A DNA stretch of 64,000 nt, taken from the NCBI GenBank assembly GCA_027186245.1, contig CP114497.1, forward strand, positions 4,967,501 to 5,031,500, read 5' to 3'. The position numbers and the translations under genes are program-made. The stretch is from Coriaria nepalensis (lineage: Eukaryota; Streptophyta; Magnoliopsida; Cucurbitales; Coriariaceae). Shown here piece after piece: positions 1 through 13,490 of this stretch (position 1 is the stretch's first letter; each line of letters starts with the position of its first letter). The notes beneath the pieces are model-generated. The model did no database searches. It was not told the DNA's origin and saw only the letters and a program-made list of their open reading frames with translations.

Positions 1-36
1 GGAGAGATGACAAAAAACATGAATGGATATCGGTAC

Positions 37-179
37 CTCAGCTCTGCTTGAGCCTTTTCAATTGCTGCTCGGCGTGGAGAGGTTTTCAAACCAATTCCTA
101 TTCCACCGTCAACAACTCCTCCCATGGAACCCACCTCAACATTTACTAGGAAAGTAGATCCTGAGATACATCTATGCAT
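37..179 (-). CDS. EAF1: EAF1-like chromatin protein, first coding exon (partial gene)
   Basis: Plant EAF1 is a large SNF2/HSA-SANT type subunit of the NuA4 histone acetyltransferase complex and acts in the nucleus. Only its first 47 residues lie here. The exon begins MHRCISG and contains GSMGGVVDGGIGIGLKTSP and RRAAIEKAQAELR, which matches my memory of the conserved plant EAF1 N-terminus (MHGC..., DGGIGIGLKTSPRRAAIEKAQAELR). It ends in a GT donor (AGCTGAG/GTACCG at 37/36) with two bases of the next codon, so the gene continues off the left edge. I chose the ATG at 179 because the homology starts there; the later in-frame ATG of the SMGGVV motif is an alternative. Identification rests on this short stretch only. 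Confidence 0.75.
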
Positions 180-1500
180 CCCTAATTTATTACCTAAATT
201 GGTTCCCCTCCCATCTACTCTACAAGTTTATGAAAAGAACAGAAAAGAAAAAGGACAATCAAAATACTAACAAAATAATATATAAATAAACATCAAATAT
301 TGCACCAATTTGGATTCAAATACAAAACCCAGTCTGTGTAGTATTGGACTTTGTAAAAGATTTAGCATGATTGTTCCCGATCCTAGATAGATGACTAAAG
401 ATAATTGCAACAGGTAAACTAGTCAAATCCTTACTTCCATGGATCTTGGAGGAGGGGAGGGGGTGAAGCAGCATGTATCTGAACTCAATTAGTTTGCGTA
501 TACTGTTGCAAAACAAAATGAGACACATCCGAGAAAGAGTAGAAAACACCATGTGAGTTTCGATCTAAACCTCCTCGCTGTGTTTATTGTTCCATAAAAA
601 TTTATCTTAGTTGGATATTAAAGGAATATACTAGTTGCTTTATTTATCATAATATCCAAAAGAAACGAATCCTACAAAAATTTACAAAACCCTGAGAGTA
701 TGTACTATCTTGCAGTAGCAGCAGTAAAGGACAACCAGAAGTTTGAGTTACAATCTATAATGGTCTTCTTATGGCGTAAAATATTTGTAAAAACAAAATT
801 AAAATTTGGATTGGTGAGCAACTATGAGCAAAAAAAGAAGAAAAAGCTTAATAGTATATGAAACCATATTCAAATGAGCAGGAATGCATGCAAGAGCTTG
901 CTTGCTACTAATAATTCCCTTCAAAAAATTTCATGGGGCACAATAAGGCTTCACAAACGCTTAGCTTATTGCGAAGATGGCGCCCTATGCAATTTCCCAC
1001 ACAAAAATATCAACTTCTGACAGATAATTTCCATGCCAATGTAACACGCCCCGAATATTACATATTACCGGATAAAGCTTCACGCATTCTCAATTTCAAT
1101 GCATCACACAAACAAAAGAGAATGAACCACTAACTAATTCCCCCAAAGAACGAAAACCTAATGTCATGCCATTCCGACACAATTGCAGCATTGAACAAAT
1201 TCAAAATTCTAGGGTTTTCAGGAACAAAACCTAACACCATCGAAGTAACCAAAAAATCACCTGGATTGCGAGGAGATTTAGAAATTAGAACGCGACGAGC
1301 AGCGGATAAACTCCAAGATACGTTATCGTCCTCAGCTTCTGTATTCTAGGGTTTTGTCAGACGGAAACTCCCTTCACTGAAATAAACCGGAATTTGCCCT
1401 AGAAAGCAACACGTTGTCACAGAATGTAAGGGATTACACTGTTCCTGAGCTCTGATTAGGGGTTTTATCGAATCCTTCCTTTCTCCTTCCTTGCGACGAG
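180..1500 (-). promoter_or_regulatory. 5' UTR of the EAF1-like gene: leader exon and leader intron
   Basis: Reading the minus strand, a leader exon from about 1500 ends in a donor CCAG/GTGATT at 1261/1260. The acceptor TTGTAG lies at 222-220, so the second exon begins at 219 and carries about 40 nt of leader before the ATG at 179. The intron is about 1.04 kb and AT-rich, as leader introns of plant housekeeping genes often are. A minimal upstream ORF (ATG at 214, stop ending at 194, six codons) sits in the leader just before the main start. The transcription start is not resolved. Confidence 0.5.
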
Positions 1501-1599
1501 GAAGTTTTTTCTTGAGGTTGGAGATGGGGGGGAACTATGCGACCTTGCGAGTAGTGGGCTGGACATGGAGATGGAAGACGAGTATTTTGGGCTTTCTTT

Positions 1600-2390
1600 T
1601 CTAATTTATTTTTCCAAGTTCTTCTTCAACGTCGATAAACAAAACGTAAGGTATTACAGTTTACAGCTTTAACTAAAGACCACTTCACACAAAAACAAGA
1701 ATAAAAAATTATATATATATATCTAATATGGACTTTTTTTAGTTGGCTAGATTAGTAAAATCGTAGACTAAATTTTGAGGAAAAATATATATATTTCACG
1801 AAAATACTTTCACATATATAAACGTATACTTTTATCATATTTGATTAATTGGGTCAAAGAAAAAAAATTTGTTTTTCCTTAACTTCTTTAATATTTTTAT
1901 TATTTATTTTAAACTCTTATTCTTCCCCTAAACCACTTCCACCTTATTTAATTTCTAGCAGACATAAGCTAAATATCTAAATATGATCTCATTCATTACT
2001 CTTTTATCGAATCCCGATATTATTTTTTATTATGTTACTATGAACTTGTTGTTAGAAAATTGATATACACATATAATAAAATAAACATAATAGGAGAAAT
2101 ATTTAAAATTTTATTCGGATCTTATCCTAGAATATATTATTTCTATCCGGACATATTATAAAACAATTCTATCGTATATTTCATTTTATAAAAAGCATAG
2201 TAAATCACATCAATATTAATTAAGTTTTAAGGAAAGGGGGAACACATCTTTTGATTTACAGAATTTTTCTTAAATAAAATGAGGAGGCGCTCACGTATTC
2301 GCCTTGTAACCATTATCCACAAGATTATTTTTACACAGTCAAGTTTTGCCTAAGATTTCAACTCATAAGATAATAAGCTCGGAGGAGAAG
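1600..2390. other. AT-rich intergenic sequence
   Basis: No gene, splice-supported exon or recognisable transposon protein was seen here. It holds short AT runs, including a (TA)n-like stretch near 1710. Confidence 0.4.
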
Positions 2391-2890
2391 AATGGAAAAG
2401 ACCCTATCTTTCTCTCTTTATTTTTGGCCAAGAGGCATGTATGAACACTTGATTTCGGTCACCATATATGCCTGTATTTATAAGTAAAGGTTATGTCATA
2501 CTTTTATAATCTCATTAAGAATCTTAATTGTATTATAACACAAAAGTGAGATAGGCTAAAGCTCATCTATTTGCCAACCATCTATGGGTCATACCCATGA
2601 GTTATTTTATCAGTCATTTGATTAATTTTGACCCATAAAAATTCAATTAATAATCTGATTCATTAATCTTTTAATGTCAAATTATTAATTATGAACATTT
2701 AGGACCCTTTTATAATTAAATAAAAGTTCTTATATAATTTATTAATTTCTAATTAATTTAATGTCATACTTAGTTATGTTAATAGAGCTACATGACATTA
2801 AATTAACAAATTCATAATTATCGTTTTGCCATTATAGTCAAATTATAGGTCAAATTACTATTTTACCCCTTAAATGATTTTGGTTTGTTT
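2390..2890 (-). repeat. LTR-family copy D, 3' portion
   Basis: The minus strand of this block aligns by eye with the plus-strand segment at about 28,130-28,600. Shared stretches include TAATGTCATG-AGCTCT, a TATAAATAC box, CCTCTTGGC and GAGAAAG, in the same order and similar spacing. The TATA box followed by a conserved downstream block is what an LTR promoter and R region look like. Only the 3' part of the repeat is present. Confidence 0.6.
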
Positions 2891-3177
2891 TTTCTTATGT
2901 ATGTAAGTATAGCCTCACCTACAACATAAAGTTATTGTCTTATTGTTAATATGATGCTAGGGTTATTAGTGTGATATATTACATGTTGATTTGATAATAG
3001 TATGATTTTATTTGTCTAGGGTTGTTAGTGTGATAGTTATATAGCATGTTGATTTGATAATAATATGATTTTATTTGTGATGCTAGGATTTTGAAAACGC
3101 TATATGATATAATGGTTAATCTAAATATTAATAACCATTATATCTTTATTGAAAAATAACATATTTGTCATAGTTAT

Positions 3178-4125
3178 TCACCTTGGGAAGTTTCAGTACT
3201 ATTCGTGAAAAAGAAAGATGAGTTTATGAGAATGTGCATCAATTATAGAAAACTCAATAAGGTTACCATAAAGAACAAATACACTTTTTTGAGGATAGAT
3301 GATTTGTTCGACCAACTCCAAGGAATGTCGATATTCTCCAAGTCTAACCTAAGATCAAGGTACCATTAACAAAAAATTTGAGAGAGTAATGTTTTGAAAA
3401 TGGCCTTTTGAACAAGATGTTGCCACTACGAAATTTTAGTCATACCATTCGGTCTGACCAATCCTCTAACCATTTTTATGAATTTAATGAATTGAGTATT
3501 TAAATAATATTTAGACAAATTTTTTGTTGTTTTTATAAGTGATATTCTTATTTACTTTACTCAAAGTACGAGAAGGAGCATGCAGAGCATCTAGAGGTGA
3601 TTTTGCGAATCTTAAAGAATTATCAGTTATATGCCAAATTTAAGAAGTGTGAATTTTAGCTCGATCAAGTCTCTTTCCTTAAACATTTAATTTTTAAGGA
3701 TGACATTTTTATAGACCTATCTAAAATAGAAGTAGTAAATAATTGGCCTAGACTAAGAATGCTTCTAAAGTACAACATTTTCTAGGACTAGTTGGATATT
3801 ATAGGCGATTTGTGGAATGATTCTTAAGAATCACTACACCACTCACTAGGCTTACTCGCAAAAACTAGAAGTTTGAATGGACTGAAGTAGCTCAGAAAAG
3901 CTTCTAGGAGTTAAAGAAAAAGTTACCAAGTTCACCTATTCTTGAGATTCCAGAAAGTGAAGATGGATTCGTAATATATGGTGATCTATCCAAATTAGGA
4001 TTACGAGTAGTATTGAAGTATAACGGGAAAGTACTCGCTTATGCTTCTCGTCAGTTTAAGGATTATGAAAAGAACTACCAAACTCATGATAAAGAACTAG
4101 CAATTGTAATATTTGCTCTAATACC
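3178..4125 (+). pseudogene. Ty3/gypsy pol relic (reverse transcriptase to RNase H)
   Basis: Translation gives [20 protein letters not shown], then [20 protein letters not shown], then [15 protein letters not shown], the RT N-terminal block of plant Ty3/gypsy chromovirus-like elements. Downstream pieces match the MPFGLTN block, the FIDDIL active-site region (here decayed), the [10 protein letters not shown] region and RNase H (KNYQTHDKELAIVIFAL). Several frame breaks and stops interrupt it, so it is dead. Homology stops abruptly near 4125; no matching integrase or LTR pair was seen. Confidence 0.85.
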
Positions 4126-4439
4126 AACTTATAACGTTCGCCCTACTCGTTATCTAGTTTATTGAAATATTTTTTAGAAAACAGACATAGCTAGTAGGTG
4201 TGTTACTTGCTAACTAACTTTAAAATTCTCTTAACAAAAATAACATAATACTTTAAAGTATAAAAAAATGCTGTAAAGTAATTAAAATTTGTATCTTAGG
4301 AAGTAAAACCCATAACATAGTGTTATCTAACATTTTTTTTATTTATTTATAAAACACTATTATATAAGCGTTTCAAAACTTGTATATGTATATTTATTAA
4401 ACTTTTCTAAAACACAAGAAAAACATTTCATTTTATAAG

Positions 4440-5293
4440 CCCTCCATCTATAACATCATGATGATTATGTGAGTGCTTAGTAGAGACTAAAAGTATCGAA
4501 CGTGATACTTAGATAATTTTCAGTAGTAATTAATACTAACTATTAATAATAATTATTTAGTAACTATTTTATATGTAGTCCTTAGACTTGAGATCGTCAT
4601 GGTGTCTTTTGTGTCGAGTTTCATATTTTGACATCATTCCAATTAGCCCTAGCTAAGGGTGAACCGTTGGGTATGAAATGTTGTATATGACCGTTGTGAG
4701 TAATCAAGAGGGAATGTATCACTTTCATATTTAGAAATAAGTCCTATGAGTTGTATACTTTATTGAACAGTGAAATCCTTACAAGTAGTATAGTATGAAA
4801 ATAATTTTAGTAAATCCATTATCTATATTCATTAAAGAGATAATAGTTTATATGATTTGTCTATTAAGGTTTTAACAGTTAAACTATGCCTTAGGACGAG
4901 TCAGGATATTGGCGAGATGAAATGATCATTATTATACATCTATTAGTCGCAATAGGTTCTTTTGGAAGATGCTTTCTTTTCATTTCTTGGGTAGCCTTGA
5001 CACTTTGCTAAAAGTCAATTTTGGCTTGGAGGTTTAAGTTAATTAATCATGAGATAATTGAATTAACTGTTTAGTTTAAATACATTTTAAAATTAAATGA
5101 ATCTAATTATGAATTAGATAAAATTATATTGTTATGAGATTCTCCTATCGGCATGATGTAGAACATAATCAATCATATGCATCAAAGTTTAGATGTAACT
5201 CTGTTAAGTGTTCTACGAGTATAAGAAAAACTTACAGTTTTGATTAATGACTATAAGAGCAAAATAATGAATTATTAATTTATTAAATCTAAT
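4440..5293 (+). repeat. LTR-family copy A
   Basis: This block aligns with 27,290-28,160 on the same strand over several hundred bases (ATCATGATGATTATGTG, TAGTAGAGACTAAA, CCTAGCTAAGGGT, GTTAATTAATCATGA). It breaks off after ATTTATTAAATCTAAT, where unrelated copia coding sequence begins. I read it as a truncated LTR or a non-autonomous derivative. Confidence 0.65.
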
Positions 5294-5600
5294 CGTGCTC
5301 CAAACCGTAATGTCCTGAACATAACATTGTGAGAGGAAACAAATGAGCGAAATACTGTTAGTTAATGATAATTTTCTTATAAAAATTAGATTGAAAGAGA
5401 ATGATCCAACATACAAAACATCAAGTAACGGTAGAGTTTTAGTTATTTGAGTATCCCCTATATGTGTTACTGGGGCCATTTTACCATCCATAAGTCTAAT
5501 CAAGAAATTAGCGGTAGATTTAATTTGATTTCTTGAATATGATGTTTCTACAATTTTAGTTGTTTTAGTTTCTTTGGCCATTATGGCTCTAATATTATAT
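5285..5600 (-). pseudogene. Ty1/copia fragment, protease to GAG-pre-integrase
   Basis: A minus-strand reading frame about 100 codons long is open here. It contains MDGKMAPVTHIGDTQITKTL followed by PLLDVLYVGSFSFNLIFI and CYVQDI, which match the region between copia protease and integrase (VTHIGNV..., LTDVLYVPEFKFNLLSV...). No CCHC knuckle, integrase core or RT is adjacent. The frame ends right at the junction with LTR copy A, so it is a rearranged piece, not a gene. Confidence 0.75.
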
Positions 5601-6840
5601 TAAAATTGAAAATGTTGGTTTTGGATATTTTAGAGAAAAAAAGTTGAAAATAATAAATGAAATTCTGTGTATTGTATTATTTGTTATTATACGGAAAAGT
5701 TCTATTTATAGTGCTACTAAACTAATCATAAATTTACATGTGTAGTATTCTAAGAATAAAGGAATCTAGTTTGTAAGACCGCTTGATCTAGAAGAAAGGA
5801 ATTTCTCTCTTTGCTAATACTGTGTCGTTTGTAGTATGTAGGACAAATGAAGCTACACATTTTGGACTAAAAGAGGCATAATGAAAATGTTGTCATTTTT
5901 TCATGAACTTCAAAGTCAAATTTCACTTTCCCTTTCGAAGGAAAGAAATCCTTTTGTGCGAGCTGAGGGAGATCGCAGCAACCATCAATGGAGGTGGAAA
6001 CCTTCCGTGTGGAAGAAGCTTGTTGCTCAGTGTACGTCAATATTCAATAAATAGCTCAAAGTAGAAGAAAAAACGAAAAATAATGAGGTTACCTAATCGT
6101 GCCAATGGATTAAATCGCACGCAATCATTGTCAACATTCAACGATTTGGCTACTCGCCCTTTGCCCGTTGGCTCAATCAAGGGTTTATCCATAAAACCAG
6201 CGAGTTGCATAGCAAAGATGGAAGATGAAGAAGGGTTTTATTTCAATGGAAGAAAAATATTTCGTTTCAATGAAAGAAGTAGAAGGATTTCATTTCAGTC
6301 GAAGAGAAAAAGAACCATGGTGAGATGAGTTTCATTTCAAACTTTCATTTTATATGGAAGAAAGAGGGTTTCCTATAAAATTAATTTTTTACTCAACTTA
6401 AACTAAAGCCATTATATCAAAAAAGATCCAACCGCCAAAATCTATAACGGATCTCAAATTTTCAAAGCGCTGTAAATTAGTCCCCAAATCCTACAGACCC
6501 CTAATACAGGAGGTCCATCGATGTTAGAGACTCGTCCAATTAAGTCATTATCGGCCCATGGATCCTTATACCTTTAAGGCCGTGCTTGATCCATTACGTT
6601 TGGTTGGTACAATCTGCGTCGTCCCTTGAGTTTTTATATCTACGGGGAAGGATATGTCACGAGGGTAATGAATACTAAAGATAATAGGATAATTGTAATA
6701 ATAGAAATAATCCTCGTAACCCTGACAGCAATTCATTAAACGACGAATAACAATCGTGGAAAATGCCTTATTTAAATTTTATTGAAAAAAAAAAAAAGGC
6801 ATTCTGTACGAAAAAGAAAAGAAACCAAATAATGGAGGTA
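5600..6840. other. Intergenic sequence, no supported gene
   Basis: An 81-codon open frame at 6083-6328 has no recognisable domain, no splice context and a biased composition. Nothing else stands out. The last few hundred bases probably belong to the promoter of the carboxypeptidase gene. Confidence 0.4.
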
Positions 6841-7132
6841 CTTCCTATTGGTCAGTTTTCTTGCAGGTTTGTTTTTGTTTGTTTGCTATTCCTTTTGAAA
6901 ATTTTTTGGATATGAAAATAATATATTGCATTGACATGGATTTATTCCGTAGATACAGATGAGAATTTCTCTCGTCCTTTCTTGTGGTCTTTGAGCTTCT
7001 CTTGCCTTGCAAGAATAAAAGAGGAGCAACTTGCATATCGATTGTGTTCCTCATGTCATCTGTACATCTCCGATTTAGAGAACAGTTTGAGCATTAATCG
7101 AAGAGAAGAGATACCGGAAAGTTAGAGAGGCC

Positions 7133-10351
<3,219 letters not shown>

Positions 10352-10640
10352 TATGAGTAAATGGAATGGAAGGGGTACTATATTGTAAATAATTGCAGGA
10401 ATAGCTCAATGACAGGGAAACAAAGATAATAAAGGAGGATGATTGGTGTTATTTATATTGGCCCAACTTCCTTGATTCGGAAAAATCTACATTTTTATGC
10501 AAATCTGATTATAATGGAATTTTAGTGAGCGACACTGTCGACTGAATACACCTATCCTAATGTCTTTCAATCGTTCTATCATTCTGTATCTGGCCTCTCG
10601 TTTTGTATCTTTTGTTCTCATAATAGTGTGAACTGTGAAG
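10352..10640 (+). promoter_or_regulatory. 3' UTR and probable poly(A) region of the carboxypeptidase gene
   Basis: An AATAAA signal lies about 75 bases after the stop (in GATAATAAAGG near 10,427). No further exon-like sequence follows. Confidence 0.4.
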
Positions 10641-10707
10641 CATGCTCAACCCAACGAACGGTTGCACAAAGGTAGATTTTAGTATGTCTTAAAACATATG
10701 CAGTCAA

Positions 10708-10790
10708 TACCAGCAAAATCCTTGGCCAAAAATAAAGTAAAATACCAGCAAAATCCTTGGCCAAAAATAAAGTAAAATACCAGCAAAATC
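10708..10790. repeat. 35-bp tandem repeat, about 2.4 copies
   Basis: A unit starting TACCAGCAAAATCC recurs at 10708, 10743 and (partial) 10778 with almost no divergence, which suggests a recent local duplication. Confidence 0.85.
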
Positions 10791-11260
10791 GCCGTTCTCC
10801 TTCTCTCTATTATTTTTTCTGTTGATCCTGCTTATGTCCTTGGCCCCTTTTTATTAATTTTTTTTCAAAGATATTTTTTGTTTTACTCTTAGAAGTTTTT
10901 TATAAATGTTTAATCATTTTTTATGTTTTTAGGGGATTTTCAATAAAGTAAAAAGATATTTTATTAGATACAATGGAATTTTAGTAGATTTAAAAGATTC
11001 TTTTATTAAATCTAAGGACATCTCGTTAAAAATGAGTTTCCCCACAAAGAAGAAAGGAAGTTTGATTGATTCAAAGAGGTTTTCAACAAATCCCAAGATC
11101 AATTAGCAAAGGGAATAGGTTTTGTGACTTATTCCAAGAGCATTCCATCAAAATAGCTATTTTTTAGAAGCTGAAGAAAGAATTCCGAATTTTGAGAAGG
11201 CTTTTCAAGCAATTGGAATTCTTGCCGACCAAGCAAAGAGACTTGCCGCTTAAGTATCCG
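10791..11260. other. AT-rich sequence, probably the upstream part of the following gypsy element
   Basis: No gene was seen. The stretch leads into a CTATAAATAGAG box at about 11,267, which would fit an LTR promoter, but no paired LTR was identified. Confidence 0.35.
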
Positions 11261-13490
11261 ATGCCTATAAATAGAGCCCTTTGCTATAGGAAAAAAGATA
11301 GAATAACAACACAACTACCACAAATCAACCAAACACCGGTTTATCTCTCTTGGCCTAAAGACTTGAGGTCGTTGAGGCTGACTTCACCCCAGATCCATCT
11401 AGAATTGAGCTAGTTCGGGTTGTCTATCATGGAAGCCTGAGTTAGCAGTAGTCTAATGTCTTGATCGTCTGACTCCTCTAGAGAATGGACGAACCGGATG
11501 CCCGGACGGTTAAAAGTTCGGCCTGCCTGGAAGAATGCCTTGTTATGTTGGGGAGGAAACTCATCGAGTTCCAAGAACTATCCCATCAACAAGAGCATTA
11601 TGGGGTGTAGGTCAAAAACTCCCACGTTGTATGGGATAACGGCAACATGGTTTGAAATTAGCTAACGCTTGATAGGTAGCTAGTTGTATTACTGCCACTA
11701 GCCACAGACCCACTAAATGCTGCTAAACTACCTTAACTTGGTCGTTAGATCATCCTTAACATTTAGACCCAACTGAGAGATTAGAGGAGTAGCCAACCCG
11801 CACCACTGTATCAGCCCAACGGTAGGTAAAGGCATGGCGAACAATCAGTCATTGCCGACGTGCCGCTTGTGATTAATCCAAGGATCAGTGAGGCGCGGAT
11901 GGACGTCCCATAGTACCCACCTATGGTGGTCTCTCAGCTTCCTAGACAGGTCATTCCCATGCAGTCGATGGTATATTGAGATCAATTGTATAATATTATA
12001 CAAGATATCTACGGTCCCGCCATTTAGTAGCTACCTCAGCCAATGTACCATAAGCCGTTACCTTAGGGATCGACCAAAAACCTTTCCCTCAGGAATATTA
12101 GGTTTCGATTTTCACCTTATTTTCAGGGGATGACCCGGATCAGTAAATCATAGAGCACATTGCTCGCTTTACTATTCACTACGGTGCAACCTGTGGAAAC
12201 AATAGGCTTGGGTCCGACTATTCGCCAACTCCTCAACTTTGCAGGTTTTCTCCTGGTATACTAGGTTGACACCCAACCTGATAAGGACTTGGCAGGATAT
12301 GAAGCAACACTTCCATACCCAATTCTACCGTAGTCAGCTAGACACTATAATGGATGATTTATCCCAATTGTCCCAATGAACGGTTGGTTGGCTAAGGCTT
12401 TCTTATCCCAGTTCAAGTAGTTAAGGAACCAGTGTCATATAGCTATGCCAGAACAGGTGTTCATCAAACTAGTCATCAATGGTACAAACATCGAACTCCA
12501 TAAGAAGTTTGAAGGGATGAAATTATGAGACTTCTTTGAGTTATCCACTAAGGCGGCTTGATACAAATGGCTGTTGAAAGAGGAGGCCTTTAGGAAAGAG
12601 CTGTCAACTAGGGCCTACAACCTGGAACCCAACTATGACTTAGATGTTATAGAAATAATCAGCGATAAACCAATCAAACTTTGGGCTCCCAATAAGTCTA
12701 TAAGCCATGAGACAGTCAAGAGGTATCCTCATAAGGAGAATAAAGTCTATTAACTTGACCTGAACAAGGCGAGTGAAATCTTTGGCATTTTGTTAAAGAA
12801 TAAAAATTTGAAGATTTCACCTAACCACAAGCTGCCAACGGCCGATGAGGTACCGAGATAAGGATTATTGTAAATATCATAATTCTTACTATCATTAGAC
12901 GCACAATTGTCTAGTATTTATGCATCACATCCAAGAAAGAATGGACAAAAGACTTCTGTTTCGGAGAGCCACCCACCATGAGAGTCAATTCTAATATGTT
13001 CCCTGTTAACACTAATACTACTGTGACTGATCTAAGGTATTTTTTGAGTGGAATGATGGGATGGGTTGATCATCATCGACTGCCTACCAACCATTCGAAG
13101 CCTCTTTGGGTCAACATGTGAAGCAGTATTATACCTTTCATCCAAAAGTCTTGTCAGGATAGTATAACTGCTAATCGGTCAAGTCGCCCACTTGATTGAC
13201 CACCCTTATGCTCTCATTGCCAAATATATACCCTAGGTTGATGTTCACAGCTAAGTCAGCCGAAGGGATAAGGACACAATCATTTGGATGGATAAATACC
13301 ATTCTGATTGGCCAAGCAACCGGACGGCCGACCTCTTAGTCAAGGATCCTTTAGCCATCTAGAAGAGGCAGAGGATGATTGCTCACTGGAGGCTGATCCA
13401 GTCATTTTATAAATGGCTAGAGCCCTCAAAGTTCTTAAGAGGAAATTGACATACTCATAAATACCAGGAACAACGACGGAAATTGACCAC
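11260..13490 (+). pseudogene. TAT/Athila-type Ty3/gypsy element: 5' end and gag relic
   Basis: Behind a TATA-like CTATAAATAGAG lies a GC-richer stretch that decodes in pieces as a TAT-type gag. Examples are MPEQVFIKLVINGTNIEL, SDKPIKLWAPNK near 12,665 and a knuckle-like block CKYHNS...HNCLVFMHHIQERMDK near 12,870-12,950. Stops and frame changes are frequent. Part of the upstream sequence (about 11,470-12,190) is similar to 44,040-44,720, showing two copies of one family in the window. Confidence 0.75.

Noticed and set aside
6083..6328. 81-codon plus-strand frame
   Set aside because: No domain recognised, biased composition, no promoter or splice context.
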